Source: a virus | Reading direction: 5' to 3' (one strand) | IMG/VR virus record: IMGVR_UViG_3300043640_000084 | Span: 1 to 46,871 of that record | DNA length: 46,871 bases | Part shown: one piece after another, positions 24,456 to 32,618 of the stretch | How positions within the stretch are numbered: the stretch's first letter is position 1 | Layout: each line of letters opens with the position of its first letter | The notes under the pieces: model-generated | Told to the model about the DNA's origin: nothing | The model's input: the letters and a program-made list of their open reading frames with translations, nothing else | Database searches by the model: none | Made by a program: the position numbers and the translations under genes

Positions 24456-26408
24456 ATGAAACGACTATTGAACGTAGCCGCTGCGCTCTTTTGTGCGGTC
24501 GGACTCACTGCGCTTGCTGCAACCTCTAACGCAACAGCCACAATCAGCGACCTCGACGGGCAGACGTGGGGCAATGGGACGTTCATAGCTACCCTGGTGA
24601 CCGCTAATGCTGCGCCGACGATCAGCGGAGTGCCTGTTACTTCGTTGCGGGTGAGTGGGACTCTCAGTGCTTCGGGCGGCCTTACTGCAACCCTGACCGA
24701 CACCAGTTCGATCGACCAGAATGGCGCGACGTGGAGCTTTCATCTTTGCTCCAACACCTCAGCCCCTTGCGTAGACGTGACAGGCGTTACGGTAGTTGGG
24801 GCAGCGCCAAGCCTCTCGACGGCGCTAACTGCTGGACTGAATGGACCTCGCTTCAATGCAGGACCGAATGCCTATGGATATAGAGACGCAGAGGTGCTTG
24901 GTCCAGTGGTGGGGCAGACCTACTACAACGTAACAACGCCATGTCTTCGGCAGCACAGCTTGGCCGGATGGACTTGTGGAGGTGGCGGGGGCGGGGGCGG
25001 TGCTGTCTCTTCTGTCTTCAACCGTACCGGCGATGTCGCAGCGCAAACAGGAGATTATAGCGCCTCTCAAATTACGAACGCTGCGGACCTATCAAAGGCG
25101 ACTGAGCAGGACTTTTCTGGAGCCCTCAAGTTCCCTGCATTCCTCCTTGGCGCACGCGTCGCATCTACCCTTTCAGGCGATGGCCAATCGATCGTAGTCC
25201 AAGCGGACAACGGAGTAATCCCCATCGTTCCCGGTCACCTTCTCGGATGGATTACAGATACAGCGGGCGGCGGGCATGGTGCGGGAGATAGCGGCCTTGA
25301 CGCCTCTACTGTCTGCTCATCGACAAATGGGCGATGCGCGGGTGGAGGTGGACTTGCAGACCCTGGCGCCAACGGAATCGTCTTTCGCACTGCTCTGAAC
25401 ACCACGGCCCCGGCAACTGCTGCGCAAGTGCAAACCGTACTCGCGTCCGACACGGTGAATAACACTTCGCTTGGATTCAGCACTGGCTCTGGTGGGGATA
25501 CGACCTGCCCTACTGCGGCATCCGGTAAAGATTACCTCTGCATGAGGAGTGGGCATGTTAACTATTCCCACAATGCTGGGGCTTACGCACCGACAAATCT
25601 AGAATTTGTTGATGCCACAAGTTCTATCCAGACTCAGTTGAATGCTAAGGCACCAGCAGCATCTCCTGCATTCACTGGCACAGCAACTGCGGTCAATCTA
25701 ACTGTAACCGGCACTTGCACAGGATGCGGAGGGTCTGGTGGTGGCGGAAATATTATGGTTGTTCCGCGAGACATAAACTTCCACATCGCCGTCATTGCTC
25801 CGGGAAGCAGCCGCTTCGATGGACTCGGAAGCTCTTGGTTCAACGGGATTGGTGGCGGCACCATCACCTACAACTCAACGCCCGATGCTGCTGGTTATAC
25901 GTCAGCGAGTATCCCCTCAGGCACAACGGCAAATACAGTGCAAGGGTGGAGCAGTGCTAAGGATCTTCTAGCGATCAACCCATCATTCAAAATCATCGCT
26001 GGGCTTAGTTCGGCCACAGCTAACGCATGGGTGGGATTGACTGACCAATTTAGCGGAATGACTGCCGCACTTGATCCAGGTATGTCATTAGGGGCAAACG
26101 TAGAGGCGTTCAGGCACTTCACAGGAACCGATACGAACTGGACTTGCTATGCCAGTTCATCTAGTGTCGCGGGTACAACGGCAGATTCTGGGGTGGCTGT
26201 AAACACAACGAGGCAGCAGGCGTTCGACGTTATATCTACCGCTGGAGTGCCAAAGTTCTACATCGACGGGGTGCAGGTCTGCGCGTCTATGTCGCTTCCC
26301 CATCTCCCCGGTGCAACCAATGCCGTGGGAACTATCTTTGCATGGCAAAATACCACGGCTACCTCGGTGACTGGCTCTAACCATGAAGATTATTACGGGG
26401 CCAACTAA
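24456..26408 (+). CDS. Signal-peptide-bearing tail fibre-like protein
   Basis: This encodes 650 aa. The start ATG follows AAGGAG. The N-terminus (MKRLLNVAAALFCAVGLTALAA) is a good signal peptide. A beta domain follows, then a poly-Gly hinge (about residues 175-182), the fibre signature VFNRTGDVAAQTGDYSASQI, a second Gly hinge near 425 and a C-terminal beta domain resembling a lectin-like jelly roll (FHLCS and DGVQVCASM type strands). Likely a receptor-binding fibre or exported surface protein. Its stop overlaps the next ATG (TAATG). Confidence 0.7.
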   Translation: MKRLLNVAAALFCAVGLTALAATSNATATISDLDGQTWGNGTFIATLVTANAAPTISGVPVTSLRVSGTLSASGGLTATLTDTSSIDQNGATWSFHLCSNTSAPCVDVTGVTVVGAAPSLSTALTAGLNGPRFNAGPNAYGYRDAEVLGPVVGQTYYNVTTPCLRQHSLAGWTCGGGGGGGGAVSSVFNRTGDVAAQTGDYSASQITNAADLSKATEQDFSGALKFPAFLLGARVASTLSGDGQSIVVQADNGVIPIVPGHLLGWITDTAGGGHGAGDSGLDASTVCSSTNGRCAGGGGLADPGANGIVFRTALNTTAPATAAQVQTVLASDTVNNTSLGFSTGSGGDTTCPTAASGKDYLCMRSGHVNYSHNAGAYAPTNLEFVDATSSIQTQLNAKAPAASPAFTGTATAVNLTVTGTCTGCGGSGGGGNIMVVPRDINFHIAVIAPGSSRFDGLGSSWFNGIGGGTITYNSTPDAAGYTSASIPSGTTANTVQGWSSAKDLLAINPSFKIIAGLSSATANAWVGLTDQFSGMTAALDPGMSLGANVEAFRHFTGTDTNWTCYASSSSVAGTTADSGVAVNTTRQQAFDVISTAGVPKFYIDGVQVCASMSLPHLPGATNAVGTIFAWQNTTATSVTGSNHEDYYGAN

Positions 26409-28402
26409 TGAAGATGCTGCTCGTATGCTTTTTGTTAGTAACAGCTTCGGTGTCGGCGCAGGTGCCGGCCCCGTTTGTGGGCCTGTCCACTTCGCAGCTT
26501 GACCTTACATCAGACCCATCGCATACCCCTTGGTACGTCGCCAACCCAACGCCAGGGCAGCCGGGAGCATATTTCGGCCCTGCCTATGGGGGAACTCAGA
26601 CTGACTCACTATTTGGCGTAACATACCACCGCCCACCGCGTCCTTCCGATTGCCCACCATCGACAGGCCCTTGCTCGACAAGCACCCAAGGGTGGAACGT
26701 TGTTTATTCTAAACTCGATCCTTGGTCCAGAGATGGTACGCGCTGGCTCGTAGAAGATGATACGGGTTGGTTATTCGTCTATGACTCCAGCACTGACCCT
26801 TATACGTTCAAAGAGCGCATCCAGGTTAGCGCGGCGACTAATGCTTTTTCGGTAAACGGCAACGACATTGCAACTGATAATTCAGATGCGCTCTGGTGTA
26901 AAGTGTCAGGTTGCGGCAATAAACTGTTTTATGAAGGTGGATCATCGGGGAGCGCAACAGGCAGAAACGCCTTGAAGCTATGGGATGAGGCTTCCTATAC
27001 CGCAACTGTAGTCCACGATTTCACCTCCACTATTGCCAGCCTGCCAGGTTGCACGAGTCTTTCTCAAGGCAGAGAAGGAAACCCATCAGATGACGATAGG
27101 TATTGGTTCTTTACCTGCATTGACGGAAGTGGCGCGCAATACGGTGTCATCTCATACGACATGCAGACGGATACAGTGTTGGCCGTGAAGCCTTTCACTG
27201 CTGGTGGGCTCTGTGGTGCTTCCGCTTGCCCGACCGTGACTGATCCATCGCACACGCCTCAAGCGAACTGGACAGGTGTATGCGGGGCAGCGGGCGGTAC
27301 GCCATACATGGTGATGAATAGTAATTTTTCCGCCAGCAGGCCAAACGCGCTTTTACCGGGGTTCGGAACGGATGTTTTCGACAAGAATCTGAACTTCCTT
27401 GGCTATGCCGACATCGGAAATTCTCACGCTGACTGCGGGCTGACGACAGACGGAAAGATGGTTTACGTTACTACGCCCTATGGTGCCTTTCGCTACGACT
27501 CCAATGCGATTGCGATCACCGACCTGGCTGCGGTCTCTACAGCGATCCCAAGTGGTAACAGTTGGGCGGGTGAGCGTGTAGTAGGGCTGCCATGTATCTG
27601 GAATTACTCAGGTGCAACGATAGGTTGCCCAACTGATCCAAGCAACGTCTATCGCGCGCAACCCTACACGATCTCTATGCGGGGCAGTCATGGGACACAG
27701 CAGGGCGCAATGATGTTCTCCATGTTTGAGTCTAGTAGCAATATGAACGGAGACTCGGGCGGCTGGGGAACGAACGAGAACATCATCATCATGCTCAACT
27801 ACTCGACCGCATATCCCACGCCGGGTGATGGGTTGGCAAATTATCCTGTAGGCACTTTTTACCGGGTAGGTTGGACGCACGCCGTCCACGCGCAGTCCCA
27901 AGGGGGTGGGGATAACGGAGACTATTTCGCTCAAGCTGATGCAATTTGTAATTGGGATTGCACGAAGGTAGCCTTTACGTCTACCGCTGACATAGACAAC
28001 GGTGGCCCTGGTGGGGTTCCGAATGTTCCTGATTCTGAATTGCCAACGGGGCAGCCGCGGCACATGGCTCTTTACATCAATCTACCCATTTCCGCACCTA
28101 CGTTGACGACCATAACCGTCACGCCTAATCCGGGGGCTGTGCTTGTAGGAGGAACCTTGACGGAGACCGCCACCTGTGCGTACTCTTCCGGGCCACCCGC
28201 AACATGCAGCGTCACGTGGGCAGACACGAATGCTCACTCCTCCGTTAATTCAACAACGGGAGTGGTAACAGGGGTATCAGCAGGCACCGACACCATCACT
28301 GCAACGATAAGCAGCATCTTCGGAACTGCGACAGTAACGGTCTCGGCGCCTCCACCTTTTTACTCACTGCAGAGTGTGCAGGTAAAAGGGAAGATCAACT
28401 AA
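26408..28402 (+). CDS. Signal-peptide-bearing beta-rich protein with C-terminal Ig-like (BIG2) domain
   Basis: This encodes 664 aa. A signal peptide is present (MKMLLVCFLLVTASVSAQ). The main body has many Trp/Asp/Gly blades (for example WLVEDDTGWLFVYDSSTDP) consistent with a beta-propeller or large beta scaffold, with numerous Cys pairs. The C-terminal about 85 residues (ITVTPNPGAVLVGG...GVVTGVSAGTDTITAT) are a bacterial Ig-like group 2 domain. Cys-rich and signal-bearing features suggest folding in the periplasm. It may be a surface adhesin or fibre tip; which one is not decidable here. Confidence 0.7.
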   Translation: MKMLLVCFLLVTASVSAQVPAPFVGLSTSQLDLTSDPSHTPWYVANPTPGQPGAYFGPAYGGTQTDSLFGVTYHRPPRPSDCPPSTGPCSTSTQGWNVVYSKLDPWSRDGTRWLVEDDTGWLFVYDSSTDPYTFKERIQVSAATNAFSVNGNDIATDNSDALWCKVSGCGNKLFYEGGSSGSATGRNALKLWDEASYTATVVHDFTSTIASLPGCTSLSQGREGNPSDDDRYWFFTCIDGSGAQYGVISYDMQTDTVLAVKPFTAGGLCGASACPTVTDPSHTPQANWTGVCGAAGGTPYMVMNSNFSASRPNALLPGFGTDVFDKNLNFLGYADIGNSHADCGLTTDGKMVYVTTPYGAFRYDSNAIAITDLAAVSTAIPSGNSWAGERVVGLPCIWNYSGATIGCPTDPSNVYRAQPYTISMRGSHGTQQGAMMFSMFESSSNMNGDSGGWGTNENIIIMLNYSTAYPTPGDGLANYPVGTFYRVGWTHAVHAQSQGGGDNGDYFAQADAICNWDCTKVAFTSTADIDNGGPGGVPNVPDSELPTGQPRHMALYINLPISAPTLTTITVTPNPGAVLVGGTLTETATCAYSSGPPATCSVTWADTNAHSSVNSTTGVVTGVSAGTDTITATISSIFGTATVTVSAPPPFYSLQSVQVKGKIN

Positions 28403-28643
28403 CCCTAGAAGGGGCGGTTTTCCGATAGACGTATGGGCGTAGATAGCCAAGCAGGCTATTGACCCTTGCTTTGTATCGGTGGGACCGCTCCTGCTTCTTT
28501 GCCAGCGTATCGACAATCTTAGCTCGTTCGTTGTACCAGTCTTCACCGGTTAGGTTACGGGAAGATGCCCTATCGTTCATTTTCTGTGTCGCTATTTCTG
28601 TGAGTTGTGATTTTACTTCGGCAGAAAGTGGTGCAGCGTTCAT
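28395..28643 (-). CDS. Hypothetical small helical protein (antisense)
   Basis: This encodes 82 aa on the minus strand in the gap between the fibre genes and the lysozyme, overlapping the fibre gene end by 8 bases. It has an AGGAGC ribosome-binding site and coding-like composition. It is highly charged and helical, with a basic C-terminus (KKQERSHRYKARVNS). It could bind nucleic acid; unrecognised. Confidence 0.6.
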   Translation of the reverse strand: MNAAPLSAEVKSQLTEIATQKMNDRASSRNLTGEDWYNERAKIVDTLAKKQERSHRYKARVNSLLGYLRPYVYRKTAPSRVS

Positions 28644-28729
28644 GTGGTGCTCCTAGGGTCTTCTTTCAATGTAAGTTATCTAGCAAGTTTAGTGCCAATC
28701 CCCAACCATTAAAGCAATTAGGAGATTTT

Positions 28730-29188
28730 ATGGTCACAGACCTCATCAAGCGGCACGAGGGCCTGCGCCTGAAGGCTTACCTCGATACGAAGGGCAAGCT
28801 CACGGTTGGGTATGGAATGAACCTCGACGCGGCTGCATCGAAGGCCATTTGCGGCCAGCTAAAGCTGAATTACATTTCCATCAGGAACGGCCAGCCGATC
28901 ACCGAGGCCAATGCGGAGGCTATCCTTGCCCTGCAATTGCGTCAGGTGAACTCGCAGGCAAGGGCGATCTTCTCTAAATTTCATACGTTTCCAGACAACG
29001 CGCAAGCTGTGATTCAAGACTTGCTTTTCAATATGGGCATGGCTGGATTTTTACAGTTCCACGACACCATTGAGGCCATGCAGGTACAAGACTGGCAGGC
29101 TGCTGCTGACCATCTTGTGGATTCTCTTTGGTTCAAACAAACCAAGACTCGTGCGGTTGATGATGTTTCACTTTTACGTTCTATCTAA
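28730..29188 (+). CDS. Endolysin: T4-type lysozyme (GH24)
   Basis: This encodes 152 aa. The start ATG 28730 has AGGAG upstream; a longer frame upstream lacks a site. The catalytic triad of T4 lysozyme is present with the same spacing: E in KRHEG, D nine residues later (AYLD) and T six further (KLTVGYG). It has no signal peptide, so it would need a holin to reach the cell wall. It cleaves the glycan backbone of peptidoglycan at lysis. No Rz-type spanin was recognised beside it. Confidence 0.92.
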   Translation: MVTDLIKRHEGLRLKAYLDTKGKLTVGYGMNLDAAASKAICGQLKLNYISIRNGQPITEANAEAILALQLRQVNSQARAIFSKFHTFPDNAQAVIQDLLFNMGMAGFLQFHDTIEAMQVQDWQAAADHLVDSLWFKQTKTRAVDDVSLLRSI

Positions 29189-29196
29189 GGAGAGCA

Positions 29197-30477
29197 ATGC
29201 CAAACCCCGGACTTTCGCCTGAAAAGATTGCCAAGGTTAAAGATTTACTGAGTCAGGGAATCACGCGGGATGAAGTATCCAATATAACCGGAGTCTCCCA
29301 AGGGTCGGTTAGCAGAATCAAGGCGAAAATGGGACATACTTCTTACAGGGAAGCCGCGCCGGAGATAAAGCAGACTGAGGAGTTTTCCGGGGACAACTGG
29401 AATATCTCGATTCCGAACACTCGCATATGCACGCTGGACGAACTTGTGAAGCATTGCAAGATTGACCTTCAGATATGGGAGGTCGAGCGCTTCATCTGCA
29501 ACAAGTGGGAGGTGGGAGCGAAGGTTGGAGAGAAGCTAGTAGCGGAACCTTTGTTTCAGGTAAAGGCCTATCTGAAGAGGAAGAAGGCTGTAGCGCACGC
29601 CCGCGCAGAGATTGAAATGCTTCGCAAAGAAGCTATCAAGTATTCACCCAAATTCACCGGATTCACGCCGCGCAAACCAGCCGGCACCGGGATTGCGGTG
29701 GAGCTCTCAGTCTTCGACCACCACTTCGGGGCTCTCATATGGGGCGAGGAAACAGGTGGTCAAGATTGGGATAACCGGATCGCCTTGAATACATGGAAGG
29801 ATGCCTTTTCAAGCCTGATCCATCGAACTAATGGCTACAAGCCAGAGATGGCCGTCATCCCGCTCGGGAACGATCAGCAGAACGCCGACAATAGGGCCGG
29901 AACCACTGAAAACCTCACTCCGCAGAACATGGACAGCCGATATCAGAAAGTTTATGGAATATCGAAAGAGGCTTCCAAGTGGGCGATCGATTCAGCCCTG
30001 GCGGAATATGGGCGCGTTCATGTTCCCATCGTTCCCGGCAATCACGACCCTCTAGCATCCTGGCACTTGGGAGACTACTTAGCAACGTGGTACAGGAATT
30101 GCCCGGGGGTGACAATTGATAACAGGGTGCAGCATAGAAAGTGGTGGGAGCACGGAATTGTAATGGTTATGTGGGAGCACGGACACAAGGGAAAGCTCCC
30201 AGATTATGACAGAATCATGGCATCAGAGAATCCCGAGATGTGGGGCCGCACGCGCTGTAGAGAAGCCCATACCGGACACATTCACCATAAGCAAGTAATT
30301 GAACAGAAGGGCGCTACCATTCGCAGCCTTTCATCCCTTCGCCCGTCTTGCGCTTGGGCTGCTGAGAACCATCACACTGGATCTATACGTGCTGCTGAGG
30401 CCTTTGTGTGGAGCAAGGCTGAGGGACTTGTTGGACAGGCTACCTATTCCATTCTGCAAGCAAGTAAGGCGGCATGA
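29197..30477 (+). CDS. HTH-metallophosphoesterase fusion
   Basis: This encodes 426 aa. Residues 8-42 are a resolvase-like helix-turn-helix (ITRDEVSNITGVSQGSVSRI). From residue 168 a calcineurin-like phosphoesterase core is seen: VFDHHFG, GNDQQN (224-229), GNHD (281-284), a GH near 330 and GHIHH (360-364), so all metal-ligand motifs are there. The family is common in phages and may act on DNA or nucleotides. The place after the lysozyme and before a SprT-like protease is unusual for replication genes. It overlaps the next gene (ATGA). Confidence 0.8.
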   Translation: MPNPGLSPEKIAKVKDLLSQGITRDEVSNITGVSQGSVSRIKAKMGHTSYREAAPEIKQTEEFSGDNWNISIPNTRICTLDELVKHCKIDLQIWEVERFICNKWEVGAKVGEKLVAEPLFQVKAYLKRKKAVAHARAEIEMLRKEAIKYSPKFTGFTPRKPAGTGIAVELSVFDHHFGALIWGEETGGQDWDNRIALNTWKDAFSSLIHRTNGYKPEMAVIPLGNDQQNADNRAGTTENLTPQNMDSRYQKVYGISKEASKWAIDSALAEYGRVHVPIVPGNHDPLASWHLGDYLATWYRNCPGVTIDNRVQHRKWWEHGIVMVMWEHGHKGKLPDYDRIMASENPEMWGRTRCREAHTGHIHHKQVIEQKGATIRSLSSLRPSCAWAAENHHTGSIRAAEAFVWSKAEGLVGQATYSILQASKAA

Positions 30478-30788
30478 TGCTATGCGATCGAGAACTCCAG
30501 AAGGCCTACAGAGCCTACAACCGACGCTGGTTCAATGATGGATTGCCGGAGGACGTTGACTGCCTCTTTAGTCCGGTAGACGACTGCTACGGCTTGGTAC
30601 AGCAAGAGGGCGGCGGATGGATTCTCCAGATCAACCCTAAATATTCAATGGAAAGCAGATTATGGAAAATGACTCTCCTGCACGAATGTGTTCACCTGAA
30701 AGTGCATCCATACCAGCGCCATGGAGCTGCATTCCAAGAAGCAATGCTGGATCTAGCGAAGGCGGGAGCATTCCGCACTCTCTGGTGA
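30474..30788 (+). CDS. SprT-like metalloprotease
   Basis: This encodes 104 aa. The zinc-protease motif HECVH (residues 70-74) and the downstream HGAAF (H83) give the three expected ligands. SprT/Spartan domains cut DNA-bound or other proteins; this is a minimal version with only the protease core. Tandem starts at 30474 and 30477 overlap the stop of the phosphoesterase gene. Confidence 0.8.
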   Translation: MMLCDRELQKAYRAYNRRWFNDGLPEDVDCLFSPVDDCYGLVQQEGGGWILQINPKYSMESRLWKMTLLHECVHLKVHPYQRHGAAFQEAMLDLAKAGAFRTLW

Positions 30789-30928
30789 GACGTGATTCAG
30801 TGGATTTCCACCAAGAACACTGTGAAAGAGTGCAAAGCGCCTACCGAGAAGCCGATGAAATTCTATCCGTGTACATAGGACCAAAGCACCCGGCGCGCCT
30901 CGAGTTGGCTAAATTGATGAAGGGTTAG
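30785..30928 (+). CDS. 47-aa hypothetical helical protein
   Basis: GTG 30785 overlaps the SprT stop (GTGA). The product is charged and helical (FHQEHCERVQSAYREADEIL). It could be a continuation or helper of the SprT-like protein. There is no good ribosome-binding site, so it depends on coupling. It ends one base before a convergent minus gene. Confidence 0.5.
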   Translation: MRRDSVDFHQEHCERVQSAYREADEILSVYIGPKHPARLELAKLMKG

Positions 30929-30929
30929 C

Positions 30930-31061
30930 CTATGGTTTATTCAGAGCAGCTCTACGTCGAGCCATGCGGAGTTTATCAAGCTTATTCAGGGCTACCCCGA
31001 AGAAGCCGATAATCAGGAGTCCCATAGGCAAGTAAATTAAGTTTCCAAGCAAATTAGACAT
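30930..31061 (-). CDS. 43-aa single-span membrane protein
   Basis: The ATG at 31061 overlaps the stop of a 22-aa peptide gene (TAATG). One hydrophobic helix (LIYLPMGLLIIGFFGVAL) is followed by a strongly basic tail (KLDKLRMARRRAALNK), so N-out/C-in topology is expected. It is the third gene of a minus microprotein operon behind an RHH regulator. Function unknown. Confidence 0.6.
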   Translation of the reverse strand: MSNLLGNLIYLPMGLLIIGFFGVALNKLDKLRMARRRAALNKP

Positions 31062-31129
31062 TATCGCTTCCTCTTATCCGTGCCTTCGGGTGCTGCTGCT
31101 TCTTTTCCTTCGCGGTATTCGTGTTTCAT
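31061..31129 (-). CDS. 22-aa basic leader-like peptide
   Basis: A tiny frame (MKHEYREGKEAAAPEGTDKR plus KR) with ATG overlapping the preceding stop (ATGA) and stop overlapping the next ATG (TAATG), and GGAG 5 bases upstream. Its last codons contain the AAGAGGAAG that serves as ribosome-binding site of the next gene. A similar KRKR-stop sequence with a shifted frame lies before the 31347 gene. Confidence 0.45.
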   Translation of the reverse strand: MKHEYREGKEAAAPEGTDKRKR

Positions 31130-31347
31130 ATCAACTCCAAATACTTAGCAAGATCGAGTGAACCATGAATTACGATCCCAAAAGAAAAAAGGATCATAAC
31201 GAATCCCGACATAGCCTTCGCAAGATTGATGATGCTTGTGTCTTCAATCCATCCAGCGGACTTTATCAGCCAAAAACCAGTACCGAAAACGATTAGGTAC
31301 AGCATGATGTGAACGCTCATGTTAACGACCAGTTCCGGATTAAACAT
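31126..31347 (-). CDS. Two-span small membrane protein
   Basis: This encodes 73 aa with two hydrophobic helices (about residues 12-28 and 47-63). It has an AGAGGAAG ribosome-binding site 7 bases before ATG 31347, the same string that precedes the 43-aa gene. It belongs to the minus operon after the RHH gene. Superinfection exclusion, toxin or holin-like roles are possible; none can be shown from sequence. Confidence 0.65.
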   Translation of the reverse strand: MFNPELVVNMSVHIMLYLIVFGTGFWLIKSAGWIEDTSIINLAKAMSGFVMILFSFGIVIHGSLDLAKYLELI

Positions 31348-31452
31348 TTATCGCTTCCTCTTGGCTGGGCCTTCAATAAGCGCAGCGCATTTCTATCACG
31401 ATACGCAATATGTGGATTATTTTATATGTCATTTAGGCTACAGGGGATTATA

Positions 31453-31632
31453 TTACTGTCTTTCTGATTTCTTTTCTATCAGAGTAAGCCCTTGACGCTC
31501 CGCATATTCGAGGAACGCAAGGCGCAAGAGTCCAGAAACCGACTGACCTTTTCTCCCGGCCACGAATTTGACATGCTTCATCTCGTCTTCCGTGACCTTG
31601 ATCTGGATGTATCTGGTTCTCTTATTAGGCAT
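31453..31632 (-). CDS. Ribbon-helix-helix (Arc/CopG-type) regulator
   Basis: This encodes 59 aa. A beta-strand RYIQIKVTEDE, then helix KHVKFVAGRKGQ, turn SVSG and helix LLRLAFLEYAERQ form the ribbon-helix-helix layout of Arc, CopG and antitoxin proteins. The AAGGAG lies immediately before the ATG, an unusually short spacing. It is first gene of the minus operon, and four TGTCA copies lie just upstream, so autoregulation is likely. It may be the lysogeny regulator or the antitoxin of the small membrane proteins downstream. Confidence 0.75.
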   Translation of the reverse strand: MPNKRTRYIQIKVTEDEMKHVKFVAGRKGQSVSGLLRLAFLEYAERQGLTLIEKKSERQ

Positions 31633-31645
31633 CTCCTTGTTTTTA

Positions 31646-31688
31646 TGTCATGTCAGTCGTTTTACCCTAAAGTGTCATTACTTTGTCA
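31646..31688. promoter_or_regulatory. Four TGTCA repeats, probable operator
   Basis: TGTCA (TGACA on the other strand) occurs at 31646, 31651, 31673 and 31684; the last three are separated by 22 and 11 bases, close to whole helical turns. The cluster begins 14 bp upstream of the RHH gene start. A short-repeat array is typical of RHH dimer binding, so this is probably its operator. Confidence 0.5.
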
Positions 31689-31767
31689 CTACATTGGCAC
31701 TATATTTACCATGACCCCGTACTGAACCCGTATCAGCAAGTCTCGCAAGAGAACAAGGACCCGCTAC

Positions 31768-32226
31768 GTGAAAGCTATAGATTTTCCCCTGCCTTGGTCG
31801 TCCGGCCTCCATTTCGGGCAAAAGCTCCACTCCCTGATTCAAGGGATAAGACCACTACCTCCCCACGTTTTGGCAGTGATTCGCGCTACGGAGAAAAACG
31901 CCGATCATCTTCCAGCCTCAAGCTTCAGGGCTTCAGATATCCAAATTTTGGTAAAAAACTCAAAAACAGCGCGACTTCTGTCCGCTTCTGTGATAAAAAG
32001 ACACAAGTTGTCCTCTTCTGTCCAGATTCATGCAACCTATACAGAATTGAGACATCTTATCTTTACTGTTTACTGTAAGTATTCATTACTGATGGTTTTT
32101 GGAGTTGGGACGATAACTTGTCCAGCAAAGCTCTTCCATTTATATGGAAAACAAATGGGCCATACAGAAAATCTATTAGAAGACTTCAATGCCGCATTAG
32201 GCGAGGAGTTTCGAAAGAAGACCTGA
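31768..32226 (+). CDS. Doubtful open frame in regulatory region
   Basis: A 152-codon frame from GTG 31768 (AAGGAC 8 bases upstream) ends one base before the next gene. Its N-terminal two thirds do not look like a folded protein, and the DNA holds phased short repeats, so it may be non-coding. The last 23 codons (MGHTENLLEDFNAALGEEF) look more protein-like and could be a small gene starting at 32158. I list it as a weak call only. Confidence 0.3.
   Translation: MKAIDFPLPWSSGLHFGQKLHSLIQGIRPLPPHVLAVIRATEKNADHLPASSFRASDIQILVKNSKTARLLSASVIKRHKLSSSVQIHATYTELRHLIFTVYCKYSLLMVFGVGTITCPAKLFHLYGKQMGHTENLLEDFNAALGEEFRKKT
31975..32091. promoter_or_regulatory. Phased CTTCTGT and TTACTGT repeats
   Basis: CTTCTGT occurs at 31975, 31985 and 32015 (10 and 30 bp apart); TTACTGT occurs in tandem at 32063 and 32070, with TTACTG at 32086. 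TTACTGT is also repeated over the early promoter at 34886-34898. This is likely a regulator binding cluster or control region; the binding protein is unknown. Confidence 0.4.
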
Positions 32227-32227
32227 C

Positions 32228-32611
32228 GTGACTGACGATTTTAAAGAAAAGCTGCTCAAAGATCTCGCCTTGGAAGAGGCCCAGAAGCAGCGTACAGAAT
32301 CCCGAATAAGAGCGCTTCGAAGTGCCATAGACACCTACGATAGAGAATCAGAGGAGCTGGCCGTGCCAGAGCCTCTGGTTCGCACAGACGATAACCGCTT
32401 CCAGGGCGTCCGCCCCGTATGGAGAGCAATCAAGACTGTCATGGTAGAGAATAACCTTCGCATGTCACAAGACGCCCTGGAGTCGGTTCTGCTCGCTGGC
32501 GGTGCGATGAACGGGAAGCCTCGATCCGGCAATTTGAGAATATCGATTGAAGATGCCATAGAAAGCGGAAAGCTCGAGAAAGACGGAGATTATCTGGTAT
32601 GGGTTGGCTGA
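32228..32611 (+). CDS. Hypothetical coiled-coil/winged-helix-like protein
   Basis: This encodes 127 aa, starting at GTG 32228. The N-terminal half is a charged helix (KEKLLKDLALEEAQKQRTES) likely to be a coiled coil; the C-terminal half (VWRAIKTVMVENNLRMSQDAL...DYLVWV) has the shape of a winged helix. It is the last gene before attP on this strand, so it would be transcribed into the attachment site. A repressor or accessory DNA-binding role is possible but not shown. Confidence 0.6.
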   Translation: MTDDFKEKLLKDLALEEAQKQRTESRIRALRSAIDTYDRESEELAVPEPLVRTDDNRFQGVRPVWRAIKTVMVENNLRMSQDALESVLLAGGAMNGKPRSGNLRISIEDAIESGKLEKDGDYLVWVG

Positions 32612-32618
32612 AATCCTT

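Noticed and set aside
31683-32078. Second open frame in the control region
   Set aside because: It overlaps the 31768 frame, low protein character, no ribosome-binding site, and covers phased repeats.
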